NCBI GenBank assembly: GCA_963513935.1
Contig: OY740772.1
Span: forward strand, 107,605,797-107,669,796
Length of the DNA: 64,000 nucleotides
Reading direction: 5' to 3'
From: Aphrophora alni
Taxonomy: Eukaryota; Arthropoda; Insecta; Hemiptera; Aphrophoridae
Shown here: piece after piece, positions 50,246 to 61,090 of the stretch
How the letters are laid out: the number at the start of each line of letters is the position of its first letter
Position numbering within the stretch: the stretch's first letter is position 1
Translations under genes and position numbers: made by a program
The notes under the pieces: generated by a model
Told to the model about the DNA's origin: nothing
Database searches by the model: none
Seen by the model: the letters and a program-made list of their open reading frames with translations, nothing else

Positions 50246-51409
50246 CTCAATGTGTCCATTGAATCGCCTCCTATGACGAGGCGACGAACTCCTCTGTTCT
50301 TCTTCCGAAGATGTAGTCTTTCCATTGTGAATAATCTTCGCGTGGTATGGTGAAGAGGATCTGTCATAAGGTGATGATCTATCCGTGTTTGTAAGACGAT
50401 GGCCACCAGGATACATCGGCGAAGATGTCCTATCATGTGACGGAGAATCTCTTTCTGAATAATATCTGTTATAGGAGTACTTTTCTGTGTTGTGAGTGAC
50501 ATTTTGAAAAGGAGAAGGACTTTCAGGACCTGAGCTGTTCCGACCGTTTAAATTAGAACTTTGACTTCCTCGATAGTTTTTAGATGCTAAACTGGACGAT
50601 GCCAAATTTGAAAACGGAGGACTGGGAGATGTTGATGTTGTAAACGTATGGTTAGGACCAGTCGGTAACACTTGTACTCTATCCTTGAACACTCCTGGAG
50701 AAGAGAAGGATGTTCTACTCTGACGTTCTTTATGATGATCTCTTTCGTTCTTCCATTCACTGATTCCCTGAAAGTAAGACGTACTCGGTGGGGTAGTTTC
50801 CGGTTCTGGGGAGGATACGAACACCCGGGACGAACTGTTTATTGGAGGTGTCGGATACGTCTTCGGTGTTGTACGTTCAAGAGGTGAAGTTACTCTGTTC
50901 GTTTTATTTTTCGTAGACTTCATAGTCACATTGATGAAGCTTGTAGAAGTACCGGTGGCTGGAAAATCTTCGTCGTCGATTGAACCTTTCGAAGATCTTG
51001 ATTCACTACCGAAATGATTTTCCAACCATTTCGATGTTTCAACCTTTCTCGTCTCTTCTTCTTGGTCGAAATCCAAAGGTTTCTTCGTTAAAGCATCCTT
51101 ACGATCAATCGGCATCCCTCCTTCCGCGCCTTTATTAACCTGTTGCAGTTTATTCCTCCTCATTTTCCTTATTCTTGTAGAGAGACTTTCCCATTCTTGA
51201 TGTTCCATCGCTAGTTTCGACGGGTCTCCTTGTCGAGCCCCATCAACTGTTTCAGCTTCGTACCGCATTTCTTCGCCAATTTTCTTTCCGTCCGCCAAGT
51301 ATTCCACTAGTTCTTGATCTTTCGTTTTTGTATACCGATGTGAAGCTTCCTTGTGTGTATCTTCGTCTTCACCGGAACTTCCGTCATCGGGTTCTTCAGT
51401 GTCGTTTAC
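50246..51409 (-). CDS. Coding exon 2 (388 codons), Ser/Pro/Thr-rich
   Basis: The acceptor is TATCTTTACAG and the donor GAG|GTTAGT; both ends are phase 0. It encodes residues 78-465. The N-terminal part is acidic (EEPDDGSSGEDEDTHKE). It is followed by a moderately conserved-looking charged segment with GKKIGEEMRYEAETVDG and EWESLSTRIRKMRRNK, the best candidate here for a structured or binding element. The rest is a long disordered tract rich in SSP and SP motifs (RTSSPMYPGG, DRSSSPYHAK, EEQRSSSPRHRRR), so proline-directed phosphorylation is plausible. The frame is open for the whole 1164 nt although the flanking DNA is AT-rich and full of stops, which supports real coding use. Confidence 0.88.
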
Positions 51410-52179
51410 CTGTAAAGATACAATATCATATTAGGTTTTATCCTTTTGTATTTCTTGCATCTTTAAATATATTTAGTTGGTACTGAAAGAAAATTTGTTA
51501 AAACAAGAGCAACGCAGTCATATAATTGAAAACATGAGTTTAAGAAACCAAGGGCAAACATCCTACAATTGTCAGATTGCTAAACATTATCAACAGACAA
51601 CACGAACACGCGGGTTTATCACACCGGCAACACCGGTCTAAAATAGATTATAAAATAACAGTTATGTTAAATTTAACAATACTGGAAATTAAGTACTGTA
51701 AAGAAGGTCAACAGGTTTTTTTTTCCCATCCCCCATTGTGTGTAATGTATAAAAGCTTAATGTGCGAAAGATTGAGATGAACAGATTGTTAATGAATGAA
51801 TAATGACTTCATTATTTGAGAAGCCATCTGGAGACTATTAAACTTAGCTTAACCTTCGCTTATCTCGCTAGCTACTGAACTCTATTAAAAATGCATTGAA
51901 ATTAAATAGATGCTTGTTTCAATCGTACTCTTAATGACAATTAAATTACATTAAACGACTATGGTCATGCCAAAGATGGCTGAAATTGTATATAAGCAGA
52001 TTATGTTTGTTGAAATATTATTCCACTTCGATGATACGTTGAAGAATTTGTATAATTACTGTGTTTAATACGGTGAACTAAACATTTACTATTAATTTAA
52101 ACTAATTTATTAACTTTCGATTGTTCGACAGCAGAAGAAATGATTATTTTATCCTCAAAAAGGTTAACAATAAAACAGA

Positions 52180-53810
52180 ATAAATATAATTATTTATTCA
52201 AGAATGTCTTTTATACCAGCTTTAAATTATCTTATTGAATAGGTATAGTTATAATAGGCGATCAATTTAATTATTGATTCAAGAATGTCTTTTATAACAA
52301 ATTAAAATGTTCTTATTTAGTAAGTATAGTTATAATAGGCGATCAATTTAATTATTCATTCAAGAATGTCTTTTATACCAGCTTTAAATTTTCTTATTTA
52401 ATAAGTATAGTATTTATAATAGGCGATAAATTTAATTATTGATTCAAAAATGTCTTTTATAACAGATTTAAATTTTCTTATATAGTAAGTATAGTTATAA
52501 TAGGCGATCAATTTAATTATTGATTCAAGAATGTCTTTTACACCAGCTTTAAATTTTCTTATATAGTAAGTATAGTTATAATAGGCGATCAATTTAATTA
52601 TTGATTCAAGAATGTCTTTTACACCAGCTTTAAATTTTCTTATATAGTAAGTATAGTTATAATAGGCGATCAATTTAATTATTGATTCAAGAATGTTTTT
52701 TATACCAGCTTTAAATTTTCTTATTTAGTAAGTATAGTAATAATAGGCGATCAATTTAATTATTGATTCAAGAATGTCTTTTATACCAGCTTTAAATTTT
52801 CTTATTTAGTAAGTATAGTATTAAAAATATACGATGATTTAAATTATCGATTGAAGAATGTCTTTTATAACAGATTTAAATTTTCTTATTTAGTAAGTAT
52901 AGTTATAATAGGCGATCAATTTAATTATTGATTCAAGAATTTTTTTATACCAGCTTTAAATTTTCTTATTTAGTAAGTATAGTTATAATAGGCGATCAAT
53001 TTAATTATTGATTCAAGAATGTCTTTTACACCAGCTTTAAATTTTCTTATATAGTAAGTATAGTTATAATAGGCGATCAATTTAATTATTGATTCAAGAA
53101 TGTTTTTTACACCAGCTTTAAATTTTCTTATTTAGTAAGTATAGTAATAATAGGCGATCAATTTAATTATTGATTCAAGAATGTTTTTTATATCAGCTTT
53201 AAATTTTCTTATTTAGTAAGTATAGTTATAATAGGCGATCAATTTAATTATTGATTCAAGAATGTCTTTTACACCAGCTTTAAATTTTCTTATATAGTAA
53301 GTATAGTTATAATAGACGATCAATTTAATTATTGATTCAAGAATGTTTTTTATACCAGCTTTAAATTTTCTTATTTAGTAAGTATAGTATTAAAAATATA
53401 CGATGATTTAAATTATCGATTGAAGAATGTCTTTTATAACAGATTTAAATTTTCTTATTTAATAAGTATAGTATTTATAATAGGCGATCAATTTAATTAT
53501 TTATTCAAGAATGTCTTTTATACCAGCTTTAAATGTTCTTATTTAGTAAGTATAGTTATAATAGGCGATCAATTTAATTATTGATTCAAAAATGTTTTTT
53601 ATACCAGCTTTAAATTTTCTTATTTAGTAAGTATAGTTATAATAGGCGATCAATTTAATTATTGATTCAAGAATGTTTTTTACACCAGCTTTAAATTTTC
53701 TTATTTAGTAAGTATAGTAATAATAGGCGATCAATTTAATTGTTGATTCAAGAGTGTCTTTTATAGCAGCTTAAAATTTTCATATGTAGTAAGTGCAGTA
53801 TTTAAAGAAA
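52180..53810 (+). repeat. 81-bp minisatellite, about 20 units
   Basis: AGGCGATCAATTTAATTATT, GATTCAAGAATGTC, TTTTATACCAGCTTTAAATT and TTCTTATTTAGTAAGTATAG repeat every 81 bp (84 in units with TATTTATAAT). A distinctive variant with ATATACGATGATTTAAATTA appears twice, near 52830 and 53400, about 570 bp (seven units) apart, suggesting a block duplication. The minus-strand open frame here is only a by-product of the repeat. Confidence 0.95.
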
Positions 53811-54591
53811 GCGAAATACCCCAATGTTGATTTTTTGGAAAACTGTAAAGGAAAAAGTCACTTAAAGTGTTTTAAAATAATAGCTTAGAATATAACATTA
53901 ATTTGTTTAAAAATTAAGTCAAACAATAAAAGTAGAAAATGACAAGCTTTTTTTGCAACATCAAGTAAATATTGTAACAAAAATGTAAATTGTTTAAACA
54001 AAACAGGAAATAAAAATTAATTTTGTTTGCGATATAAAAATAAATAAGATGTTTAAGTATTAAAATAAAATTAATAAATTAGGTAAGCCTATTTATTAAA
54101 ACCCTTTTTGTATGATTGATTCTATAACAATCATTTCCAATCGAGATTCTACTTCATTGTACAATAATTCTTTTACCAATTTCTGTTTCAACTGTGATTT
54201 TAACTTGCACTATACTTAATGTAAGGTACTAAAACAACAAATAACCAGTTTTCAATTTGTATTACGAACCAGTTTGTTCTCCAACCGTCTTAACATTGTT
54301 GAAGCGTTAATGTAAATCTGCTAGAATAATTTAAAGAAGCTCAATTAGCCTAGAAAGATCGTTAAAACAAATACCCATCTCAACCCTACAAACAGCACGG
54401 CCATACAAGCAACCGGTTAAAAATACAGTTCAATTTTTAATTTTTAATATAATAGAAAAACTTTGTGTTAAGAGACCAAATCATACTAAGATTTTGGTGA
54501 TTTTGTTTATGGTAATCTTTTAGATCGACATTTTTTAAGAGACTTTTATATACAAAAAATTTAATACCACCACAATTTCAGTTCCTTATTG

Positions 54592-54830
54592 AGAACCCTG
54601 AAATGCTCCGTGTAATCAACAACACAGAAGATGTGAGGCACCTGAAACGAACTAAATCTCTGGATTTGGTGAACGAGATTGTGTAAATAAGTAACCGCAT
54701 GAACTTTGTGTGTAAAATATAGGACTCCATCAGTGGATGGTGTTCCAAACACTGCTTTCTTTAATATGAAATATTAATTACTTGATAAGGCAAACTTAGT
54801 TGTAATTATTAATAAATAAATATAAAAAAA
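54592..54830 (+). pseudogene. 5'-truncated retrocopy with poly(A) and 12-bp target-site duplication
   Basis: AGTTCCTTATTG occurs at 54580-54591 and again at 54831-54842, directly after an A8 tail. Between them, the plus strand reads an open frame NPEMLRVINNTEDVRHLKRT followed by KSLDLVNEIV and a TAA stop, then about 130 bp of UTR with overlapping AATAAA signals 10-15 nt before the tail. These are the marks of LINE-mediated insertion of a 5'-truncated polyadenylated RNA. The source is either a cellular mRNA (processed pseudogene) or the 3' end of another LINE. I do not recognise the peptide. Confidence 0.8.
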
Positions 54831-55132
54831 AGTTCCTTATTGTTTTTAGTTTTAATTTTTTCATTAAAAAACAATAATCTATTTAAAAACAAAAAAAAAA
54901 AAAACATAGCAAACGTTAATAGTTAAAAATAGAAACACATTTCTCTTTTTACGTTTTCGTAAAATTCCAAACTCAGAACGCAGATATTATAAATTAATAA
55001 TTGGAATTTTGAACTGAATAATTAAACTTTAATCCGAGTTCCTATAAAAACAGCACTATTAGCGAGATAATTACCAAACAGAAGTCTTAAATATAAACAT
55101 AATGTTTAATGAATTACATTGATTAGATTTTA

Positions 55133-55385
55133 CCTTTGTAGTTTAAAAGCGAAAAACTTTTCATCGCTTTACAAAAAAAGTAAGAAAAGAACATAAATAA
55201 AGAATAGTCGTTAAAATACTCAAATATCATCAGAGTCGAAAGAAAACAAGAGTTAGTCAAGAGAGGTATGATAGAAAGAAATGAAAAACAAGGATTCAAC
55301 TCAAGGTTACATGTAACGAGTTGTAGATCCAGCTGGTCCTTCGGGATTGTCACTACTCTATATAAGTCACCCTCTGACTGTAGTA
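55133..55385 (+). repeat. About 260-bp interspersed repeat, copy 7
   Basis: TTTGTAGTTTAAAAGCGAAA, AGAGTTAGTCAAGAGAGG, GATCCAGCTGGTCCTTCGGG and ATAAGTCACCCTCTGA follow the family order. Confidence 0.8.
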
Positions 55386-55737
55386 ATGTTCCTATAATCG
55401 TAAATATCATCTCAACTACTATTTACAACTGTAAAGTCTAGGAATATCGACTCACCCTTTAATATCAAAGTTTCAAAGTGTTTTTTAATAGTTTAATGAC
55501 ATATATAGGTCAGGCTAATTAAACGGCATTCATTAGTCTAGCATTGTTCAGTTTTGTCTTTATCTAGCCTTGGTCTTCGGCTATTGTTATTCAAGGTCAG
55601 ACATCGAGGACCATCAGTTTCGTATCGACGTGTTCCATCATTGTACGAGAGTAAGAAACATTCAAAGGGAAAGATGTACATGTGTAATATGATTTGTGTG
55701 ATTACGAGTTAATTAAAAATAAGCAAATAAATAATTT

Positions 55738-56525
55738 AAAGAAAGCACCATTATGGTACTGACCATGCCACCTAATATAATGTCATACATGAGGATCCTC
55801 TAAATATAATGCCCAAAAGTTGATTTCTTGGGCCTCGTAAGAAATATTGTATTGTTAGATCATAAGGTCGTACCCACTAAATTTATTTAAAACAGTTGTT
55901 ACATAGGTTATGTATATCATTACTTTCTTGAGGTCGGCTAGACCTTAATGAGTATCGTAGGTTGTGTATATAAAAATCTCCACTTGCATACCTCGCCGGT
56001 ATCTCAGCTCAGACGAACTTTGAAGCTGTGTATATGTGTAGGAGGCTCCATTCGTTACACACATGTAGACAAGGCAGTATTGGTTCTCTTAACCATACAA
56101 ATATCACATTTTCTTAGGAGGGCAGGATTCGAAATTACATTTTCGATAATAACTTCACTATTTGTCATCGGAAAGAGGTGGGTGTTGGAACCAGAATTGA
56201 AATTTAGTTGGTTATAAGTTGAATAACTCACGAGATATTAACAACGCAGTTTATAATGGCTGACATTTTGACTTTTTAATTAGACTTTTCTGAGTTTCAA
56301 TGGAATTCTATATGTGGACACACTATAGTCCCCTATACCAAATTTCATGCTCAAACATTTTGTGACCGCTGTCGTACTTACGTACAGACGATAACAGCGA
56401 AGGACGGACATGTCAAAAATAACTTTTTCAGTTTCCTTAGGTCAAACGTGAAGCTCAGTCAAAAAGAGGTTGAAATTATTGACGAATACCTAACTTACAT
56501 TATACTTTATATACTGGGGGGCAAG
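55738..56525 (+). repeat. About 750-bp interspersed family, unexpanded copy
   Basis: 5' GCACCATTATGGTACTGACC, one GTTGATTTCTTGGGCCTCGT unit, AAACAGTTGTTACATAGG, CTATTTGTCATCGGAAAGAG, and 3' GTACTTACGTACAGACGATA to TTTATATACTGGGG. Confidence 0.8.
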
Positions 56526-56627
56526 CAAACCAATAGGATGTACATGGAAGACCAGTAATTTGTTGCTACAAATTAAATTTAGCCGGTGTTTTTTGTCCTT
56601 AAGTGCTTCGCCTTTGTTAAGACTATT

Positions 56628-57965
56628 AGTCAGGCCAAAAAACTGGATTTATTCTGATCCAGAGTGAAACTACACGAAATGACTTATGTCATAGCTCATT
56701 TTATTTGTTAGAGTGTCTAGATCAAAGATATAAACAGTTTTTTTTTTTGCGGAAACTTAATTTTTGGTTTTTTTTATTAAATATAAACAATAAGAATGAT
56801 GTCCGATTAAACGTAATATGAAATAAGGAACGGGGTTTATAAATCGATATAATTTTTTTGGTTTCAATGTTATTTTTTATGTATTTGGGGTCGCTCTTTC
56901 CGATTATGATGTCAAAAAGTGCGCGTCCTAGAGGGCGCCTCAGGAAAAAATAATATAAGATGCAGGTTGAGACAAATTAAAATTAAATGAAATAAGGCAT
57001 TATTTTGGTGAATTCATGTCATTCTTCGATTTCAATGCCATTTTTTAAGTTCTCTGGTTCGCTCGTTCCGATACTGATACCAAAATTGTGCGAATCGTAG
57101 AGGGCGCCACCGGCAAAACTGTTAAAAGGTGAAAATAATGATTAATTAAGATAACAAAAAATAAAACATTATTTACATAAATTAATGTTATTTTTAGATT
57201 TCAAAGTTTTTTTAATGTTATTTTGCGTCGCTCATTCCAATACCCATGCTAAAATTATGCGAATCCTAGAGGGCGCACGGAGAAGACTAGTATAAGCTCA
57301 AAATAAGGGAGAATTTTGAATATAATATCCTCGAAATTTTTGATGCCGCTGATTCCGATTCCAAGGTCAAGAATCTAAATCCTTATTCAATTGATTATAC
57401 AATTTTCCTTTGTTTTCAAATTTTCATTAGACAATGATCAATTTCACCTTGTAATAGTTTTGCCGGTGGCGCCCTCTACGATTCGCATAATTTTGGTATC
57501 AGTATCGGAACGAGCGAACCAGAGAACTTAAAAAATGGCTTTGAAATCGAAGAATGGCATGAATTCACCAAAATAATGCCTTATTTCATTTAATTTTAAT
57601 TTTTCATCTTATATTTACCTGCATCTTATATTATTTTTTCCTGTGGCGCCCTCTAGGATGCGCACTTTTTTGACATCATAATCGGAAAGAGCGACCCCAA
57701 ATACATAAAAAATAACATTGAAATCAAAAATATATCGATTTATGAACCCCGTTTCTTATTTCATATTACGTTTAATCGGACATCATTCTTATTGTTTATA
57801 TTTAATTTAAAAATATATATATATATTAAGTTTCCGCAAAAAAAAACTGTTTACATCTTTGATCTAGACACTCTAAAGAATAAAATGAGCTATGGCACAA
57901 GTCATTTCGTGCAGTTTCACTCTGGATCAAAGTAAACGCTGTTTTCCCCGTTTTTTGCCCTGACT
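56628..57965. repeat. Large palindrome, about 510-bp arms
   Basis: Arms 56628-57137 and 57441-57965 are inverted, highly similar copies around an about 300-bp centre. Outer ends read AGTCAGGCCAAAAAAC and, inverted, AGTCAGGGCAAAAAAC. Each arm holds two about 170-bp subrepeats built on a TTCGCTCGTTCCGATA box and a CTAGAGGGCGCC box, and the spacer holds a further one. There is no ORF. It could be a large non-autonomous foldback element, and transcribed through it would give a long hairpin RNA. Confidence 0.92.
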
Positions 57966-58489
57966 ACGTAATCAATCTTTCTTCACTACAACTAATATGG
58001 TTGAAAATCAAGACTAATAATAGATCTACTCAAATATAGTAAAATATATTTAAATTCTACTTTGTTATCATAAAGTAAAACAATTGTATTTAGACACATT
58101 TCATACCATGAAATCAGTCAAAAAAACAAATGTATAAATATTTGGGGAATACAAAATTTACTATACTTCGTAAATTAAAACACAGCCAAACAGTATGTAT
58201 GAAACAATAAATAGTTAATAGGATTGTAATAAACCAGTTGGATTAGGTTATTTGTGATGTAGGTAAGACCTTAATGCTTAACATAAGTTGGACATATCCA
58301 AGGATGTAGACATTATTGTTGTTTTCTCTTGAAGGTGAGATGTCACTGAGTTATATAAGAGATTTTACTGCAGATAACTGACAAGAATTTAGTTTAACCA
58401 GGAAGAATAAAATAAAATACAAAAGAAGAATGTATAAAAAATAATAATAAATTCATGGATGTTCAATGAGCACTGTGGTGAATGTGAAC

Positions 58490-58696
58490 AATATAAAACA
58501 CTGAAACCCCTACCACAAGTTTGGTACAATAACACACACAAATACTAGTTTTATTTCAGATCCTTCCGATGATGGTAACTTGGTTACCGAAATGTACATC
58601 AGGGAACTATAATAACATAAGGCAAATAAATATTTTATTTTATTTGTGTGTGTTATTGTACCAAACTTGTGGTGGGGGTTTTCAGTGTTTTATATT
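58490..58696. repeat. Foldback element, 53-bp arms
   Basis: Arms 58490-58542 and 58643-58696 (AATATAAAACACTGAAA...; TTATTGTACCAAACTTGTGG) are inverted. The loop carries a hammerhead-like motif. Confidence 0.9.
58561..58605 (+). ncRNA. Hammerhead-like motif (CCGATGA type, second family)
   Basis: Stem I TCCTT/AGGGA (one wobble), core CCGATGA, an extra T, stem II GGTAAC-TTG-GTTACC, GAAAT, GTAC, ATC. Compared with the copies near 39400, stem II carries a compensated A-T to G-C change. Confidence 0.5.
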
Positions 58697-59499
58697 ATTA
58701 AATTCATGTAAATAAAAATTATTAAGTATAGTTTTATATTTTACTATATTATTTTAAATTGGTATCAAAATGTAAATAATGAAAATTGTGTTTTGTTAAT
58801 TAATAGAAAAAGAACGAATAGTGTTAATGAATTCCTTAATATTTATATTTTTAACAAATTAAACAACGAAACGTACATTTGCACAAAAATACAAGAATAA
58901 AATTTCTTTTTAGATCTATTTAATCAAATTCATTTTAAAAAAAGCGTGGATATTTTATGACTGGAAGTGCCATTAACTGATGAAACTATTTTACGCCTTT
59001 TTCACTTGTCTCTTCTTTACATTTCTCTTACGAGTAAACCTTAATTTCGGTTGATTGCGTGGCGTTTTTCCGTGTGCATCCTACTCTTCCGTCTTCATTA
59101 TAGTTTAACAGACATTATGTAAAACGTAAATAAATAATAAATAAAATTTGGTTTCTGTTTGAACAGGCTGATAGAAATGTACTGATAAAATTTAATTGTT
59201 TTAAACACTTCAAGAGAGAAATATAAAATTTTGAAAAGTTCATAACTGTCTTTTCACCACCGATTTTGCTTATTTAAATGACAAAACCTTTTATAAACCA
59301 ATCACTTTAAAACCATTAAAACATTATATGTTACTTGATTTTTCTGTTAATTTAAGATTGGAATTTCGCCTCGATTTTGTGTACAATGTGTTAACTTCCT
59401 TATAAAGAGTAAGTTCTATAGAAAATGGTAACTTACCATCAACGTATAATCTTTATTTTCATTTTATAATATTATAAACGTCTACAATAATGTTAAACT

Positions 59500-59665
59500 A
59501 TAAAGAGTTACGGAGAGAGATCCTAACTGGGGTTGAATCTTTCATTTTTATCTTTCCTATACGGTGTCTTGATTAACTTTGGTTCTTTCTGCAAATGACG
59601 CTATTAGAGTATTAGAGAGGAAGGATTTTTAATTTTTTGTTCCATTTTCCTTTTTTTATGTTAGT
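59500..59665 (-). repeat. About 260-bp interspersed repeat, copy 8 (decayed)
   Basis: Inverted blocks GAGAGATCCTAACTGGGGTT, TCTTTCCTATACGGTGTC and GACGCTATTAGAGTATTAGA match the family at reduced identity. Confidence 0.6.
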
Positions 59666-60307
59666 CCAGTCAATAGACGCTCAAAAAGGGGGTTCACCTT
59701 ACATCAGATGCGGGATCGTTTTTTATTTCTTGATGTTGGTTAGGACCATTAGGTAGTTATTAATCCAAGTTTCCGTCATCCCCCTCCCCTTGCTTCGTCC
59801 GCCATCTTGAAAACACCGTCAGAAATCGGCCCTTTTTTTTCAGTTTTTGGCCTCTAGCTCATTCCCAGTTCATTTGTTTGAAGATATGTTTATCTAAGAA
59901 AATGTAGATTACTAAATTTCCAACAAATTTGATGGGTAAGTTTTTTTTGTAGGATCAAGCGTATTAGAGCTACGGGAAGGCGAAAATTGGCGATGCGGCA
60001 AATTTTTCACTTTCGCTCCACTTTCCATCGCAAAAACTGGGGGAAGACTTGATCTCAGCAAAAAGTTTATTGAATAAAAGTTGTAGAGAATGTAATTTCC
60101 TTTAAAATTCATGTTTCAAAAAAATTTTACGAGCAATGGGTAGGAGTGGGGGTAAATTTAGGAAAACTAGAAGAAATGCCGACAAAACTATATGTCGACA
60201 ATGACCGAATGATCGCCTTTTATTAACAATCGTAACCTGAGTTTTCTTTGATTGATTCCTATCTTCATTCTTACACATCCACACACGAATGTAAGCAATA
60301 CTAGTAC

Positions 60308-60538
60308 CTCCTCATGTTCCGTTGTCTTCCTGGTCTCAGTAAGTATTCTCCCGTCTTGTTGTAACTCGCTCAAGTGTTGGCTGTCTTCTGTATCCACGAC
60401 CTTCTTAGTCTTTGTCGACTGGTGGACCACTCTACCTCCAGGACTAGTCTTCTGCAATTCGAGACCTCGTGATCTTTCTAAAGCTACCCGCAAGTCTCCG
60501 CCTTCAGCACGGTTATTTTGGATAGCGTGCAAGTAAGC
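60308..60538 (-). CDS. Internal coding exon 1 of the window (77 codons)
   Basis: The exon starts after a TTGTTGTTACAG acceptor and ends ...HEE before a GTACTA donor, which is weaker than GTAAGT-type sites. It encodes residues 1-77 of the partial product. The sequence is charged and probably helical near VALERSRGLELQK. Next comes a stretch with GGRVVHQSTKTKKVV and SELQQDGRILTETRKTTEHEE, a repetitive polar segment of the sort found in large scaffold proteins. Both ends are phase 0, so skipping it would keep the frame. The ORF continues beyond both splice sites only by chance. The link to the next exon rests on phase, orientation and similar composition. Confidence 0.75.
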
Positions 60539-60814
60539 CTGTAACAACAATTGACATTTAAGTTATTAAAAAAAAAAAAAAAAAAAATGAAATTAATATT
60601 AATTAAACAATAAGTACTAAGAGATCTTATGCATTAAAAGAACTATAACAGGAAATCTCATATGAAACAACATTGTAGCAACTCTGAAAAATTGAGATGA
60701 ATTAGAATGTATATTGAAACGCGAAAGTCTAAATCAACAAAGTCAAAAATATTAACGATAGTACGAAACTCCATCAGTGTGCGAAATAAATTCTTCGATT
60801 TTTTTTCTTTTCTT

Positions 60815-61000
60815 TTTTGAAAGATCTTTCGGTCTCGAATATAACAACGTCAGGATTGGAAGAAATCAAGAATTGATCAAGTTAGACCTGATAGGAAAGA
60901 TAAAAGAGAGGGATCTAACTCAAGACTACATGAAAAAGATGGAGACTCTACTAGGGCCTCTCGGGCTTGCCACGTCCATACTCACTATAGTGAGATACTT
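60815..61000 (+). repeat. About 260-bp interspersed repeat, copy 9
   Basis: Has GAATTGATCAAGTTAGACC, GAGAGGGATCTAACTCAAGA, CTACTAGGGCCTCTCGGGC and ACTCACTATAGTGAGA, the family's middle and 3' blocks. Confidence 0.8.
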
Positions 61001-61090
61001 TGAAAAAAAATTTTTCTTTGATTGACAATTTTTCAAACTAACATATTTTTATTTTAATGTAATAGCAGATCTTGTTGAAACTCCATTATC

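Larger units (their letters stand above)
51410..60307 (-). other. 8.9-kb intron between exons 1 and 2
   Basis: Contains the 81-bp array, a retrocopy, a 260-bp family copy on each strand, a full 750-bp family copy, the 1.3-kb palindrome and a foldback. Nothing recognisable lies in 51410-52180, 53810-54575, 54845-55130, 55400-55735, 57970-58485, 58710-59500 or 59680-60307. Confidence 0.7.
15820..60538 (-). other. Multi-exon gene (3' part), five coding exons, 1139 codons in window
   Basis: Five minus-strand exons join with matching phases: 60538-60308 (phase 0), 51409-50246 (0), 28940-28207 (ends with two bases of a codon), 18636-18453 (supplies the third base, giving Arg) and 16926-15820 (0, stop TAA). 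Every junction has AG and GT. The predicted product is 1139 residues, all low-complexity Ser/Pro/Thr/Arg-rich sequence with charged stretches and no globular fold or membrane segment that I can see. It looks like a scaffold or cytoskeleton-associated protein, but that is inference from composition only and I do not recognise the family. The first visible exon begins at an acceptor, so the start codon and N-terminus lie beyond 64000 or in a small exon I missed. Introns are about 8.9, 21.3, 9.6 and 1.5 kb. Confidence 0.85.

Noticed and set aside
50171..50887. Plus- and minus-strand overlapping frames at exon 2
   Set aside because: Shadows of the 388-codon exon, which has the better composition and splice sites.
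52398..52673. 91-codon minus-strand frame with repeated peptide units
   Set aside because: It is the 81-bp minisatellite read in a stop-free frame (81 is a multiple of 3). It breaks at the 84-bp variant units and has no start context.
54561..54752. 63-codon minus-strand frame containing VVDYTEHFRVLNKEL, slightly like exon 4
   Set aside because: The opposite strand has a better explanation, a retrocopy with its own stop, poly(A) and target duplication. The similarity to exon 4 is short and has no flanking donor in phase.
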